Assembly: GCF_026262505.1 (NCBI RefSeq)
Contig: NC_067206.1
Location: 12,582,205 to 12,646,204 of the forward strand
Direction of reading: 5' to 3'
Length of the DNA stretch: 64,000 nucleotides
From: Trichomonas vaginalis G3
Lineage: Eukaryota > Parabasalia > Trichomonadida > Trichomonadidae
In this document: positions 49,197 through 62,190 of the stretch, piece by piece
How positions within the stretch are numbered: position 1 is the stretch's first letter
How the letters are laid out: every line of letters starts with the position of its first letter
Translations under genes and position numbers: made by a program
The notes under the pieces: model-generated
Seen by the model: only the letters and a program-made list of their open reading frames with translations
Told to the model about the DNA's origin: nothing
The model's database searches: none

Positions 49197-50768
49197 TTAT
49201 TCCTCACTGTCGTCCGCAGCTAAGTTATAGTCATCTAATCTTATTATTGGGATTCCATTAGCACGCACCTGAATGGCAAAGCAACAATCCCTCATAAATC
49301 CAATAAGTGGCTTTGGTACATTTTCAGTTGCTAGTTCAATAGGTCCTTTAACAGACAATTTGTATGTTATTGGAGCAGTAGATGTTTGACCTTGCTGGAA
49401 GCAAAAGTCCACTTCTGTTGGAAAACCACATAAGAAATGTGTGTTGTCATAGCTATCCCATTTATGTTCCACACTACCATCATCCACCAATGACCTCATA
49501 ACATCTTCATTAAATCCTATCATATCATTGTTTGTATTGCAAGCGTTCGCAACCATTTCATAAAATACAGGTCCATATGATTTTTCAGGTTCTGCAGGCA
49601 TATTTCCATAAGCTCCCATGGAAAGCTGAAGATATTTAAACTTAGGGTTCTCAAAATTAACATAATAGTTGTCTTTCTTTCTAAATAGTGCCCAAATACT
49701 TTTAACATTAATAGGCGTATAAGCTGCTGTAAATGTTGCACTTGAACTATCTGTATTCTTTGAGAATGAACCGTCCATAGGAATCCAATCCATAACTTTA
49801 ACAGGAAAACATAAAGCCTCGTTTGTATAATGTTCTACAAGTTCTGTATAAATGTTAGGGTCTAAAGAGAATGACTTTGGATGAATGAAACATTCATTAA
49901 AATCCATCTTTGTTCGAAATAGTTGCTGGGTTACAGTTGTAATAGTAACTGTTCCACTAGCTTCTACTGCCTTCGTTATCATAGTGAATGGTTCATTCCA
50001 TGGAACAAATTTATTTGTCGGTGGATTTGAATCTGAAGCAAATGCAACTTTAAGAGTTGGATTGAAAGCAATGATATCATTTACAGATATAGATGTGCAT
50101 TGTAAGGCGTCGCTACTGAACTTTACTTTAAGCTGAATGTTTCCAAAATGCTGGAATAAATCGATAGCTTCTAATGGAAGGAATCTTCTAACAGGAATTC
50201 TTAAACGAAGCTTAAAATCAAATGATTTTCCTGCTGTAATTGGACCACTAACAATTTGTCCTGTTCTGCATGTTCCCGAATGACTCCATACATCTTCATG
50301 TCGAGTCTTTGAGAAAACATCTACTTTCTTTATTTGTTCGGTAGTTTGTGAGTTTGAAGTTATATATGCTTCTTCTCTTGCGTTGTCTTGAGAATATACG
50401 ATACGACCATTTGCAAGGATTTGATATCCAGCAACTGCATAGAAAGCGTCATCGAAACCAATCCAAAATCCTGGTGGGTTTGTTTTATTGGAACCTGAAC
50501 CAATTTCTTTATCTACAATAAATTGACCTTCCATTTTATACGTAATGAATGTATTGTAAAGGTCCAACATATTTTCACCAGGAGGTGAGAGATTGAATGT
50601 TACCCATGTGTTATCTTTAGCAGTTCCAGGTTGTGATGGAATCTTTGCGTCAGAATATTTTCTATTAGTGTCACCAATTTGAACTGCATTGTCTATGATA
50701 TCGAAATATGAGCGAATCTGATGAATATGCTCTGCTGGAGTAAATTCGTTTAACTGTTCGTTCTGCAT
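49197..50768 (-). CDS. Maverick major capsid protein (probable double jelly-roll)
   Basis: An uninterrupted 523-residue protein. Length, beta-rich composition and blocks such as LRIPVRRFLPLEAIDLFQHF with IQLKVKF (end of the first jelly roll) fit Polinton/adintovirus-type major capsid proteins, which form the icosahedral shell. It lies between a small membrane-protein gene and small virion-type genes, the expected setting. The start MQNEQLNEF follows ATATTTTTATCTGAAG, the promoter-like motif. The assignment rests on pattern and context, not on a search. The gene looks whole. Confidence 0.65.
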   Translation of the reverse strand: MQNEQLNEFTPAEHIHQIRSYFDIIDNAVQIGDTNRKYSDAKIPSQPGTAKDNTWVTFNLSPPGENMLDLYNTFITYKMEGQFIVDKEIGSGSNKTNPPGFWIGFDDAFYAVAGYQILANGRIVYSQDNAREEAYITSNSQTTEQIKKVDVFSKTRHEDVWSHSGTCRTGQIVSGPITAGKSFDFKLRLRIPVRRFLPLEAIDLFQHFGNIQLKVKFSSDALQCTSISVNDIIAFNPTLKVAFASDSNPPTNKFVPWNEPFTMITKAVEASGTVTITTVTQQLFRTKMDFNECFIHPKSFSLDPNIYTELVEHYTNEALCFPVKVMDWIPMDGSFSKNTDSSSATFTAAYTPINVKSIWALFRKKDNYYVNFENPKFKYLQLSMGAYGNMPAEPEKSYGPVFYEMVANACNTNNDMIGFNEDVMRSLVDDGSVEHKWDSYDNTHFLCGFPTEVDFCFQQGQTSTAPITYKLSVKGPIELATENVPKPLIGFMRDCCFAIQVRANGIPIIRLDDYNLAADDSEE

Positions 50769-50799
50769 GTATTTACTTCAGATAAAAATATCTATTTAC

Positions 50800-51227
50800 T
50801 TCATTATTCTCACTCTTCTTCTTGGCATTCGTGGTGGAAGTTGTTTCTTGACATTTTCAATGAACTGTACATTCTCTTTTGTCTCAACTTCTTTCACTGG
50901 GGTCAGGATTCTTTGACTCGGTTTGTTTTTCAATGAAATTCACGAACTTTGCAATAAGCTCTTGGTTCGTTATTGAAAGTACATCTGGCTTCTTTTCTTC
51001 TGGTTCTATTGACTTTTCAGTTTGAACAGAAGGTTTTATATGGGCTTCGTGGACTTCACCCTTGCCATGCACCTTAATGTTGTCGCTTCTGCATTCGCTA
51101 ATGGAACCTTTCTTTTTCTTACGTATATTTTACCATCTTTACTCTGACTTACGTAATAGAAAGGATGTTGTATTCCTCTTGCGTCATTTAATATAATAGA
51201 CTCTCGCTCTGATTTTGACAAGCTCAT
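50800..51227 (-). pseudogene. Small Maverick gene region (fossil)
   Basis: Minus-strand coding region upstream of the capsid gene. It starts MSLSKSERESIILNDARG, with a basic module (YVSQSKDGKIYVRKRK) that recalls the DGRVQFRKIK part of the small end protein, and a Lys/Glu-rich tail part. It appears broken. It shares a divergent promoter region (51228-51272) with the plus-strand gene. Function unknown. Confidence 0.45.
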
Positions 51228-51272
51228 TTTACATCGGTTAAAGTTTTAATTTTGTTTTTTATCTGCAGTCAA

Positions 51273-51527
51273 ATGACTCAGACAAGCCCTACGGACAAGA
51301 CCCAAGGGGTCATAGATGTTGAAGCATTGAAGAAAGAAATTCGTGAGCAAATTTTATCCGAACTGAAGGAACAAAAACAAGAACAAAAGCCAGAGAGACC
51401 AAAGAGAAAACTTAGTGAAAAACAACTTGCTGCATTAGCTGCTGGAAGACAAAAGAACCCACGTTTGCTGGCGAAAAAGCTAGAGAAGAAAGCAAAAGCT
51501 AAAGAAGCTGAAGCAAAGAAAGAGTAA
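51273..51527 (+). CDS. Small Lys/Ala-rich basic Maverick protein
   Basis: An 84-residue protein starting MTQTSPTDKTQGV, helical, with a Glu/Gln/Lys coiled-coil middle and a strongly basic Ala/Lys C-terminus (RLLAKKLEKKAKAKEAEAKK). It could be a DNA-binding or virion core protein; this is an inference from composition. The ATG at 51273 is preferred over an in-frame TTG at 51252. TTTATTTTTATCCG follows the stop and precedes the next gene. Confidence 0.5.
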   Translation: MTQTSPTDKTQGVIDVEALKKEIREQILSELKEQKQEQKPERPKRKLSEKQLAALAAGRQKNPRLLAKKLEKKAKAKEAEAKKE

Positions 51528-51551
51528 ATGGTTTATTTTTATCCGAATTAA

Positions 51552-52407
51552 ATGTATAGACAAATACCTTTATCTGTTGCGTTCAGTAGTGAAAACCCTG
51601 ACGTCAAAATAAAGGGGAACAGAGTAACGTTTAAGTTTCCAACAGACTGGATTGTGAACATAAATGAAGAGAAGTACATTGGCATAACATCTATGTATAT
51701 AACACGTGCTTTCAGAAAGGTTGACTTTATACTTCAAGTCGAGATAGAAAATGACGAACAGTCTTTAAGCGCCCAAAACATTCACATATACAAATACTTT
51801 AAAGACGATACAACATTGTTGCAATGTATGATTTCATTTAATGAGATGTTCGAGAAAAAGTTCAACATTGAAGTACAAACTTTACAGCCTTTACGTGAGT
51901 TTCTTGCACAACTGAAAGAAGAAGGTAGTCAGCCACAACTTATAGACTTTCATTATGAATTTAATGAAAATGAAGATGGAACTCATGACTGTCAGTTTTG
52001 TATTCTCACCATTCAATGAAGTAGCTAAAAAGAAAGAAAATCCATTACGTATAAGATTTCAAATCTCTGAACCAAATGATGATTTCAAGAATGTTTTCAA
52101 TTATGATGCAATGCTTCCGAGGAAAAATGAATTTTCAAAGATTGTAACACCTAGCATTTGGGATAGAAAGCAAGCTATATTATATTCAAACTTAAGTAAG
52201 GGAGTTGAAAATGAGTTCATTGGTCATACAAGAACTTCACCACTTCCTAACCCTAAATACTATAAATTAACTGGCTTCAATCGTGAGTTTTGGATAGACA
52301 TGTTCTCCACTCATGACCATAACTGCCCAGTGTTCTTACCTCCAGACCATAAGGACTGTCTCTACATTGAAGCACAACTCTTAAACTCTACAATAGCTGT
52401 ATTGTAA
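51552..52407 (+). pseudogene. Maverick virion-protein-like gene region (minor capsid candidate)
   Basis: Plus-strand coding region starting MYRQIPLSVAFSSENPDV, beta-rich in its first part (FKFPTDWIVNINEEKYIGIT) and with a polar second part. Position beside the capsid gene and size (about 280 codons) suggest a penton or minor capsid protein, but no motif proves it. It looks broken about once. The promoter-like TTTATTTTTATCCG stands directly upstream. Confidence 0.4.
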
Positions 52408-52492
52408 AATCTACGCTAGTTTTATTTTTATCACGAATGACCTCATTGCTGACAAAAATAAGCCGCTAGCGGCAAGGGCGAAGCCCATGACC

Positions 52493-55410
52493 TCAGAACT
52501 TCAACTTACGAATAAAGCTTGTTTTAGTCGTTATTGAGAAGTTAAACTTTTCAGCAAAGCAAGGTTGACATGACTTACATAAGTCAAATCCAATCTCTTG
52601 ACCATCATGAAGTGCTTTGTAAAGTTTCATTAAACTGAACTCAGAGTCTTTGTCATATGTTCCAACAGGTATGTGAATGTTCTTATCTTCATTGTAATAG
52701 CATTGTATAGCTTCAGGAAACATTTCATTAGCGTTAAAGCAATAACATCTTGTTTCACCTTTCAACTGCATGGAATGCAACTTCATTTAAATCATTCGTG
52801 AGTAAGTCTATGTAGGTCTTCTTTCCACAAAATATTGACTTGTATGCTAAACTTTGTTTTCCAGGTGTTATTTCTGCGAAGTCAGAATGAAATGACCAAG
52901 GTTCTTTCCTATAAGTTCTCTACCGTATCTCTTCTTAAACTCTGCTGCAAGCTTTGGTATGTCTTCATTGAAAATATGCATGCTATCACAGTCCTGGTAA
53001 AATATTTGAAGTCCCATGTCCTCTGCAGTACAGAATACTTCACACATTATTCTCTTCGACATAGACAGAATGTTAACACCAAGTGGACAGAAGTTAAAGT
53101 GTCTGCAAATGCTTTTCGTTAGCTTGAAAATAGTTTTATCTGAACCATCCAAACCTTCGAACTTCACTATATGGTTGTAGTTTCTGATGCATATCTTATA
53201 GCATCTTTGTCATTACTATGGTTATTTTTGACTCAATAGGAGATAGAATAGTTTTGCCATAAATACTGTTCAGAATGAGTTTTATATTTTCTTGCAAAGG
53301 ATTTCCTTCTTTCTTATACTTTAACCTTAACTCAAACAACTTCTTTACTTCATCTCTTATTCTAATATCTCTGTTTCCATCGTAATAGTATCCTTGCAAC
53401 ACTTCACATTTGACACCTTGATATTTTATGAGGTCTTGTAATGTTATATGGTCAACATACATGAGACAGCAAGTGTTTGAACTTCTTGGAACGTTAAGTT
53501 CTGGATTTAGTTCAGGGTCACAAACTATTAAAGGAAAGTGTCTATGTATGCCAATCTCTGTTATCTTAATGAGAACAAAGAAGCCAGACATAAACTTTTC
53601 ACCAATGGGTTCCTTTTGGTCGTCATCGAATAAATGTTTCATGAGATACTCTGTGCTTAACATTTCTTTCTTCATAACCTTTGGAATACCTTCTAAAGTA
53701 TAAAGTCTTGCTATAGCGGATGGATATAATGAAACAGCGTCGAAGTCAGCAATGAGTTTCTTTCGCTCTTTTGTTTAATGTTATCTGACAACATACATCT
53801 TCCACCTTGAATACAGCTCGAAATAAATTCTCTTGGTTTATTTGAGAGGTCATATAAATTTCCATTCGGGAAGTACACTCTGTTCTCAAACAATTTGTTA
53901 GCAATTGAACAAATACTAACGTAGTCATAAACGTTTAAATCAAATCTTTCAATAAGTCATTGCGGAACTTAACAAAACCTTCTCTTAAAATTCTTACATC
54001 TTGTTTGCAATAAAATGCTATATTTTTCTAAGTCGAATGGTTTTCATCTATTCTGCAACCTTTGATGGAATCTATGTTTTCATGAATGTATCAATATCTT
54101 AAAACTTACATGCTTCAGAAATGACACCAGTTCTGTTGTCATTTGCTAACAAAACACTGCTGTAGTAGTTATATGGAAATACTTCTTTCGGTCCTGTTTG
54201 TAAGTTAAACATAGCAGGAAATAGTTTAAGCTTCTTATTTATAACACTGTAAGAGTCTTTTATAATAATTGCCCGTCCTTTATATAAGCCAGTTATTTGC
54301 ATTGTTCGTGAACCTTTAATGATGGGAGTTCCTTTCACTTCTGTCATGTGTCTTAAGATGAAGTTTATGTCATAACTGAGGTTGTGAAAATATATTAAAC
54401 TCTTGTCAGGAAGTCTTTCCAAAAATTCTGTTGCACAGTTTTGACCCCAAATGCTTTCACTAACTGAACCATCTTCACTGTCATAACAGATGTTAAAAGC
54501 TTTATGAAAGCCATCCGTACTACACTCAAAGTCAGCAAAGAAAACGTGCTCAGGTATGAATTTACATTTAGCTTTATTTACTTCTTTTGACTCTGCTTTC
54601 TTCTTCAGTTGTACACAATACTTTGGAGCATATGTCAAATCTTTAAATGGTGCAAGGTTCTGTTTATATAAGTCAGTAGTATATGTGAAAAGTTCTCCAT
54701 AAGAAATAGGTTCGAAATATTTGCACTCCCACAATGTTTTCATAACATCCCATAACGGTGTTGTTCTATCATAACGAACTACATATTTATCTTCTCTCTT
54801 TGTATAAATCTTCATCTGTTTCTCAATGTTCATTCCACCACAAGCTTTGAGAATTTCTTTATAGTTTCGAATGAAGTATGTTGTCATTGGTAATCTTTCA
54901 TTTAGCATGTAGTGGTCTTCAACAAGAAGTAAGTCAATAGTTCTAACAGTTTCGCATTCTTTTGGTATATATCTCTTTATTTCATTATGTCTTGAGTCAT
55001 TGAAATAACCAATGGTAACATTAAATGCTATACCTGTTGCGTCAGAAATTTCTTGTACTTTACTTTGAGGAAAGTCTCTAACACGAATGACTTCTCTCAT
55101 GTGGTCAATAGTTTCTTCATTTACTCCAGCCTGAATGCAAGCATAAACGAAACAATTGTCCTCTGTCATAAGTGTTGCAGTTCTTTTGTTCAGTTCATTG
55201 AAGATTTGGTAGCGTTCAAGATTTATAGGTAATGTGCAAAGATACTTCCAGAACTGACCGCTTCTCTTCTTATAAAACTTCTTTTCACCATTATCTTTCC
55301 AAAAGCTTTCTATAAGTGCTGGGTTTCCTGTTTGCTTAAGAGCTTCCAAAATGGCTTTCTGGTCATTTGTCAGTGTGCTTTCATCTCTATATGGTCTCTT
55401 TTTTGGTTTG
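52493..55410 (-). pseudogene. Maverick protein-primed family B DNA polymerase (fossil)
   Basis: Minus-strand region of about 2.9 kb. The upstream part has exonuclease motifs (FFADFECSTD for Exo I, FHNLSYDINF for Exo II). Downstream are a KLILNSIYGKT-type motif B and a YQDCDSMHIF motif C, the family B signature with one of its usual Thr positions changed. This is the polymerase typical of Polintons, which start replication from a terminal protein. It is broken in several places. A noisy second copy follows the gap. Confidence 0.85.
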
Positions 55411-55846
55411 CCTTTGAGAGAGGATTAGGTTTGCATTATGAAGATGAGTTCGATACTGTTGAAGAAGTTTTGGACAGATATTACAAATTGCTTTAATTTA
55501 CTAAAACATATTTCAAGCAAAGTTTATATTCTGTTGAAAGTTTTGTATACTCGTTCGAATATTTATACTTAAACTCAACTCCTGTAGTTCCTGGTGTTTC
55601 AATGATGCGGATGTTACCTATTTTCATGAATGGTGGCGTTTGACCACAGCATTCGATTCAGGGTCGAGATAGTCAATGACACATTGTTTCCCTGTTATTC
55701 GTGAGATAACATTTTCAAGGTCCTCCTTTGTTAAAATTATTTGGTTCTTACTTATAAGATTTGTCAAAAGCTTCTTATCGTCTTTGAGTAAAATTGTTTG
55801 GTATAACTGAAGAAGGTAATGNNNNNNNNNNNNNNNNNNNNNNNNN
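55411..55846. other. Maverick remnant and 25-N assembly gap
   Basis: At about 55410 the polymerase-upstream sequence changes to other Maverick DNA, including a plus-strand end of a gene (EDEFDTVEEVLDRYYKLL before a stop near 55495). 55822-55846 is a run of N. Sequence on the two sides of the gap belongs to different parts of the element, so the join is not natural. Confidence 0.7.
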
Positions 55847-58800
55847 AACTAAGAAAATTTAAACTTAGGGTTCTCAAAATTAAATACATAGTGTCTTTCT
55901 TTCTAAATAGCTCCCAAAAATAACACTTTTGAGAAGACAATTAATAAGGCTGTTAATTTATTAGGCTGGCATCGAAATTGGGTTGTACCATTAGCTGTTC
56001 TAAGCTATGTTGCTGTATTGCTTTTGGAAATAGGAAGTGAAACGCGTAGCCATAGGAATCCAATCCGTCATAACTTTAACAGAAAACATAAAAGCCTTCG
56101 TTTTGAGTTATGATGTTCGTACAAGTTCTGTATAAATGTCTAGGGTCTTAAAAGAAGGACTTTGATAATTGAAACATTCATTAAAATCCATCTTTGTTCG
56201 AAATTAGTTGCTTGGGTTTACATTGTTGTCATAGGTAACTGTTCCACTAGCTTCTTTCGTATGCCTTCGTTACAGATAGTGAATGGTTCATCCATGCGGA
56301 ACAAAGATTTGTGTCGGTGGATTTGAATTCTGAAGCAAATGCAACTTTAAGAGTTGGATGTAAAGCAATGGATATCATTTACAGTATAAGATGTGGCATC
56401 TGTAAGTGCGTCCGCTACTGATACTTTTACTTTAAGCTGAATGTTACAGCAAATGCAGGAATAAATCTTATAGCTGTCTAATGTAAAAACATTTCTAACA
56501 GAATTTCTTAAACGTAAGTGTAAAATCAAATGATTTTCCTGCTGTAATTGGACCACTAAACAATTTGTCCGTGTTCTCTGCATGTTCCCGAATGACTCCA
56601 TACATCTTTCATGTCAGAGTCTATGAGAAAAACATCTACTTTTCTTTATTGTGTTCGGTAGTTGGTTGAGGTTTGAAGTTATATATGCTATCTCTCTTGT
56701 GCGTTGTCTCTGAGAATATACGATACGACAGTTTGCAAGTGATTTTGATATCCAGCAACTGCATAGAAGCCGTCATCGAAACCAATCCAAAAATCGCTGG
56801 TGGGTTTGTGTTTTATTGGAACCTGAAACCATTTCTTTATCTGCAATTAAAATTGACCTTCCATTTATTATACGTAAGAATGTATTGTAAAGGACTCAAC
56901 ATATTTTCACCAGGAGGTGAGAGATTGAATGACCCATGTGTTCATCTTTTAGCAGTCCAGGTTGTGATGCGAATCTTTGTCGTCAGAATATTTTCTATAT
57001 TTGTCACACTATTTGCAACTGCGCACTTGTCTATTGATATCGAAATATCGAGCGGAATTCTGATGAATATGCCTTCTGCTGGGAGTAAATTCGTTTAACT
57101 GTTCGTTTCTGCATGTATTACTTCGGAAAAATATCTATTATACTTCATATTCCACTCTTCTTCTTGCCATTCGTGTGGAAGTTTGATTCTTGACATTTTC
57201 AATGAACGTGACTACATTCTCTTTTACTCAACTCTTTTACATTTCTGAGTGGGTGAAACAGAGTAAGCTTCTTTGACTCTCGTTTTATTTTCTAATGAAA
57301 TGGCCAAAAAGCTTGGCACATAAGCTTCTTTGGTTCGTTATTGAAAGTAACAGTCTGGCTCTTTTCTTCTGTTCTAATTGACTTTTCAGTTTGAACTGAG
57401 AGGTTTTATAGGCTTCGGGGCTTCGCCGCTGTGCACATGCACCTTAATTGGTTCTGTCGTGCTCTGCATTCGGCTAGGAATCCTTTCTTCTTTCTTAGCT
57501 ATATTTTACCATCTTTTACTCCTTGGATATGACTTATCAATAGAACTATGATTGTTGTATTTTCCTCTTGCGTCATTATAATATAATGATGACTTCTCGC
57601 TCTGATTTTGGACAAGCCCTCATGTTTACATCGGTTAAAGTTTTAAATTGTTTTATCTGCAGTCAAATGGACTTCAGATCAAGCCTACAGGACAAGGACC
57701 AGAGGGTCATCAGAGTGTTGAAGCATTGCAAGAAGAAGAATTCGCGACGCAAATTTATTATCCGAACTGAAGAACAAAAACAAGAACAAAAGCCAAAGAG
57801 GAGAAGAGGAAAAGCTTGAAAACTGTGTGAAGAAAACAAAACTTATGCGCTGCATTAGCTGACTTCGAGAGACAAAGAACCCACGTGTTGCTGGCGAAGA
57901 AGCTAGGAGGAAGAAGCTGAAGTGCAAAAGCCTAAAGAAGCTGAAAGCAAAGAGAAGAAGGTAACATCGCGTTTATTTTTATATCCGCCGAATTAGAATG
58001 TCTATAGACAAATACCTTTATCTGTTTGCGTCTGTCAGTAAGTTTGAAAACCCTGACGTTTCAAAATAAAGGGGCAACAGAGTGTAACGTTATAAGTTCC
58101 AGAACAGACTGGATTGTGAACATAAATGAAAAGAGGAAGTACATTGGCATTAACATCTATTGTACTATAAAAAACACTGCCTTTCAAAAAGGCTGTTTTA
58201 CTTCTATATTTCAAAGTCGATGATTAGATAAAATTGGACACGAACAGTCTTATTAAGCAGTGCCCAAAACATCATCACAATATAAAATACTTTAAGAGAC
58301 GATAAAACATGAGAATGGGTATGATTTCACTTTAATGAGTAGTTTCGAGAAAAGTAGCGTCATAACATTGAATACAAACTTTTACAGCCTTTACGTGAGT
58401 TTCTGCACAACTGAAAGGAAGAAGGTAGTCAAGCCACAAGCTTAATAGAACTTTCATTATGAATTTAATGAAAATGAAGATGGCAACTCAATGGACTTGT
58501 CAAGTTTCTATTATTCTCACCATTCAATGAAGTAGCAGAAAAGAAACGAAAATCCATGACGTATAGATATTTCAAATCTCTTGAGACCCAATGATTGATT
58601 TCAAGAATGTTTTCTAATTATGATGCACATGCTTCGAGAAAAATGATATTTCAAAGATGTTGCTAACACCTGCATTGGCGATAGAAAGCAAGCCTATATT
58701 ATATTCAAACTTTACAAGTAGAGCGAAGCGGTTGAGAAATGAGAGTTTCATTGTCGACATACAAGAACTATCCCCACATTCCTAAACCCTAAATACTAAA

Positions 58801-61800
58801 AATTAATGGCTTCAAATCGTAGTTTTGACATAGACATGTTCTCGCACTCCAAATGCCAGTTTACTCAGCCTAAGTGGTACTCACAGCACCACTTACGACT
58901 CTTACATTGAAGCACAACTCTAAACTCGTACACATCGCTAAGATATTTGATAAATCTAGCGACTTACGTTTATTTCTTTCAAATGATCATTCGAAAAAAA
59001 ATGAACACCTCATTCTGACTCATGGTATGCGCCAAGCAAAGCCACATGACCCAGACTTCAACTTACACGAATAAAGCTTTTTTAGTCGTTATGGAAGTTA
59101 AAACTTTTAACAGCAAAAGCAGGCTAGAAGACTTACGATAAGTCAAATCCAATCTCTTTGACCATTCATGAAGTGCTTTGTAAAGTTTCATTAACCTGAA
59201 GACTCAGAGTCTTTGTCATATGTTCCAGAACCAGGTTAGTGAACTGATATCTTACTTCATGTGAACTGAACATTGTAGTTCAGGAAACATTTCATTAGCT
59301 GGTTAAAGACAAAACGTTCCTTGTCATTCAGCCTTTCAATCATGCATGGAAATATGCCAACTTCATTTAATGCATTCTGAGTAATCTATTAGCTAAGGTT
59401 TCTTTTCACAAAATATTGACTTGTATGCTAAAAACTTTGTTTTCCAGTGGGTCTTAATTCTGCCGAAGTCATATGGAAATGACCAAGTTTACTTTTAGAA
59501 GGTTTCCTAGCACGATTCCTAAACTCTTCAAGCTTTCGAGGAAATTCTTCATTGACTAAATATGTGCCATCACAAGTGCCTGTAATCTAATATTATAATG
59601 TCCATGTCCTGGTCTCAGCAGTACAACACTACTTCACACTTATGGCTTTCGACCATGTGAAGATATATTAACACCAAGTGGACAAGTTAAAGTGTTCGCA
59701 AAGTGCTTTTCGAGTTAGCCTTAGAAAATAGTTTTATCTGAACCATCCAAACCTTCGAACTTCACATTATGTGTTGTAGTTCTTTGATGGACATAACTCT
59801 TATAGCTGCCTTGTCATCTACTATGGTTTTTTCCACAATCAGGAGATGAATAGTTTTGCCATAAATACTGTTCAAGAATGAAGTTTTATTTTTTCTGCAA
59901 AGGATTTCCTTCTTTCTTATACTTTAACCTGAACTCAAACAACTTCTTTACTTCATCTTTCTTATGTCTAAGTATCTCGTTTCCATCAGTAATAGTATCC
60001 TTGCCAACACTATCAACATTTGACACCTTGAATATTTTATTGAGGTCTTGGTAAGTTATCATTTGGGTCAACATTACATAGAACAGCCAAGTGTTTGAAC
60101 GTTCTTGCGGGAACGTTAAGTTCTGGATTTGTTCAGGGAGTCACAAAAACTATTAAAGAAAGTGTAACTATGTATCTCAAATCTTCTGTTATACTTAAAT
60201 GAGGAAAGCAAAGAGCAGGACATAAACTGTTTCACCTAATGGTGTTATCCTCTTGGTCGTCACGGAATAAATGGTTCATGAGATACTCTGCTGGCTTTAA
60301 GATTCTATCCTATACTACTTCTTCTAACTTTCAAAGAGAATGACCTATCTACAAGTAAAATTAAAGTCTTGGCTATAGCTGCAATGGATATTAAATGAAA
60401 CAGTCTGTCGAAATACAGCAGATGAAGATTTCTCTTGACGCTCTTTTGGTTCTAGATGTTATCTGACAACATACATCTTCACCTGATTACGGCATTGAAA
60501 TAAATTCTCTTGGTTTATTGAGCGAGGTTCATATAAATTTCCATTCGCGGAAGTACACCTCTTTCTCAAACAATTTGTAAGCAAAAATGAACAAATACCT
60601 AAACGTAGTCATAAACGTTTAAATCAAATGCTCTTTCAATAGTCATTGCGGCGAACTTAAGCAAAACTCTTCTCTTAAAATTCTTACATCTTGCTTTGCA
60701 ATAGAAATTGAGCCTCATATTTTTCTAAAATCGAATGTTTTTCATCTATTCTGCAACCTTTTGTGAATCTAGTTGTTCATAGGAATGTAATCACATTCTT
60801 CTACCCAAACTACATCTGCAAAGACACCAGCTTCTGTTGTCATTTCTAACAAAAGTACTGCTGTAGTAGTTATATGAAAAATACTATCTTTCGCGTCCCT
60901 GTTTGTGTAAGTTTAAACATAGCAGGAAATAGGGTTATAAGCTTCTTATTTATAAACACTGTAAGAGTCTTTTGATAATTTTTAATTGCCTTCCTTTTAT
61001 ATAAAAGGGCCAGTTATTTGGCATTGTTTCGCGTGAACCTTTACCAGGTATGGGGTTCCTTTCACTTTCTGTTCCATGTGTCTTTAAGATGAAGTTTATT
61101 CATAGCTTGAGGTTAGTGGAAATATATTAAACTCTTGTCAGCGAAGTCTGTTCAAAATTTGTTGCACAGTTTGACCCAAATGCTGTTTCACTACATGGGA
61201 AACCATCTTCACTTGTCCTAACAATGATTAAAAGCTTTGATGAAAGCCATCTCGTACTATCACTCAAAGTCAGCAAAGAAAAGCGGCTCAGGTTAATGAA
61301 TTTGCATTTACTTATTTACTTACTTTTTAGACTCTGCTTTCTTCTTCAGTTGTACACAATACTTTGGAGCATATGTCAAATCCTTTTAAATGGTGCAATG
61401 GTTCTGCTTTTATAGAAGTCAGTACGTATATGTGAAAAGTCTCCATAGAAATAGGGCTTCGAAATTTAGTGCACCCACAATGTTTCATAACATTCCATAA
61501 CGGTGTTGTTCTATCATAACGAAACTACATATTTAGTTCTTCTCTCTTTGTATAAATCTTCTATTGTTTCTTCAATGTTACATTCCCCACAACTTCTGCA
61601 AGATTTCTTTATAGTTTCTGAATCGAAGTATGTTGTCATTAGGAAGTCTTTCATTTAGCATGTAGTGGTCTTCCAACAAGATTAGTCATAGTTCGCCAAC
61701 AGTTTCGACAATCTTTTGGTATGTATCTCTTATTTCATTAATTCTTGAGTCATGAAGTTAACCAATTTGCGTAAAGCATTATAACCTGTACTTGATGCGT

Positions 61801-62190
61801 GCAGAAATTTCTAATGTACTTTTACTCTGAGGAAAGTCTCTAACACGAATGACTTCTCCATGTGGTTCAATGTTCTTCATTTTACTCCAGCCTGAATTAG
61901 CAAGCATAAACGAAAACAATTGTCTTCTGTCATAAAGTGTTTGCAGTTCTTTTGTTCAGTTCATTGAAAGATTTGGATACGTTCTCAAAAGATTATATAG
62001 CGTAAATGCTGCAAAAGCATACTTCCAAGAACTGACGCTTCTTCTTCTTAAAAACTTCTTTTCACCATTTATCTTTCCAAAAGCTTTCTATAAGTGCTGG
62101 GTTTCCTGTTTGCTTAAAGCTTTCCAAAATGGCTTTCTGTCATTTGACTCAGTGGCTTTCATCTCTATTATGCGTATCTATTTTTTGGCG
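55847..62190 (-). repeat. Noisy second copy of Maverick 49.6-55.4 kb
   Basis: It follows the order of 49640-55410 in the same direction: capsid gene, small genes, virion-type gene, polymerase. Copies are recognisable word by word but differ by very frequent one-base insertions and losses spread evenly over coding and non-coding DNA alike. The breaks are too many to count. The even spread and the adjoining gap suggest uncorrected long-read gap filling rather than decay. Open frames here (for example 56673-57098) are not genes. Confidence 0.85.

Noticed and set aside
55847-62190. A second, independently decaying Maverick in tandem
   Set aside because: The even load of small indels in coding and spacer DNA and the start at an N gap point to sequence error; a true tandem copy cannot be fully excluded.
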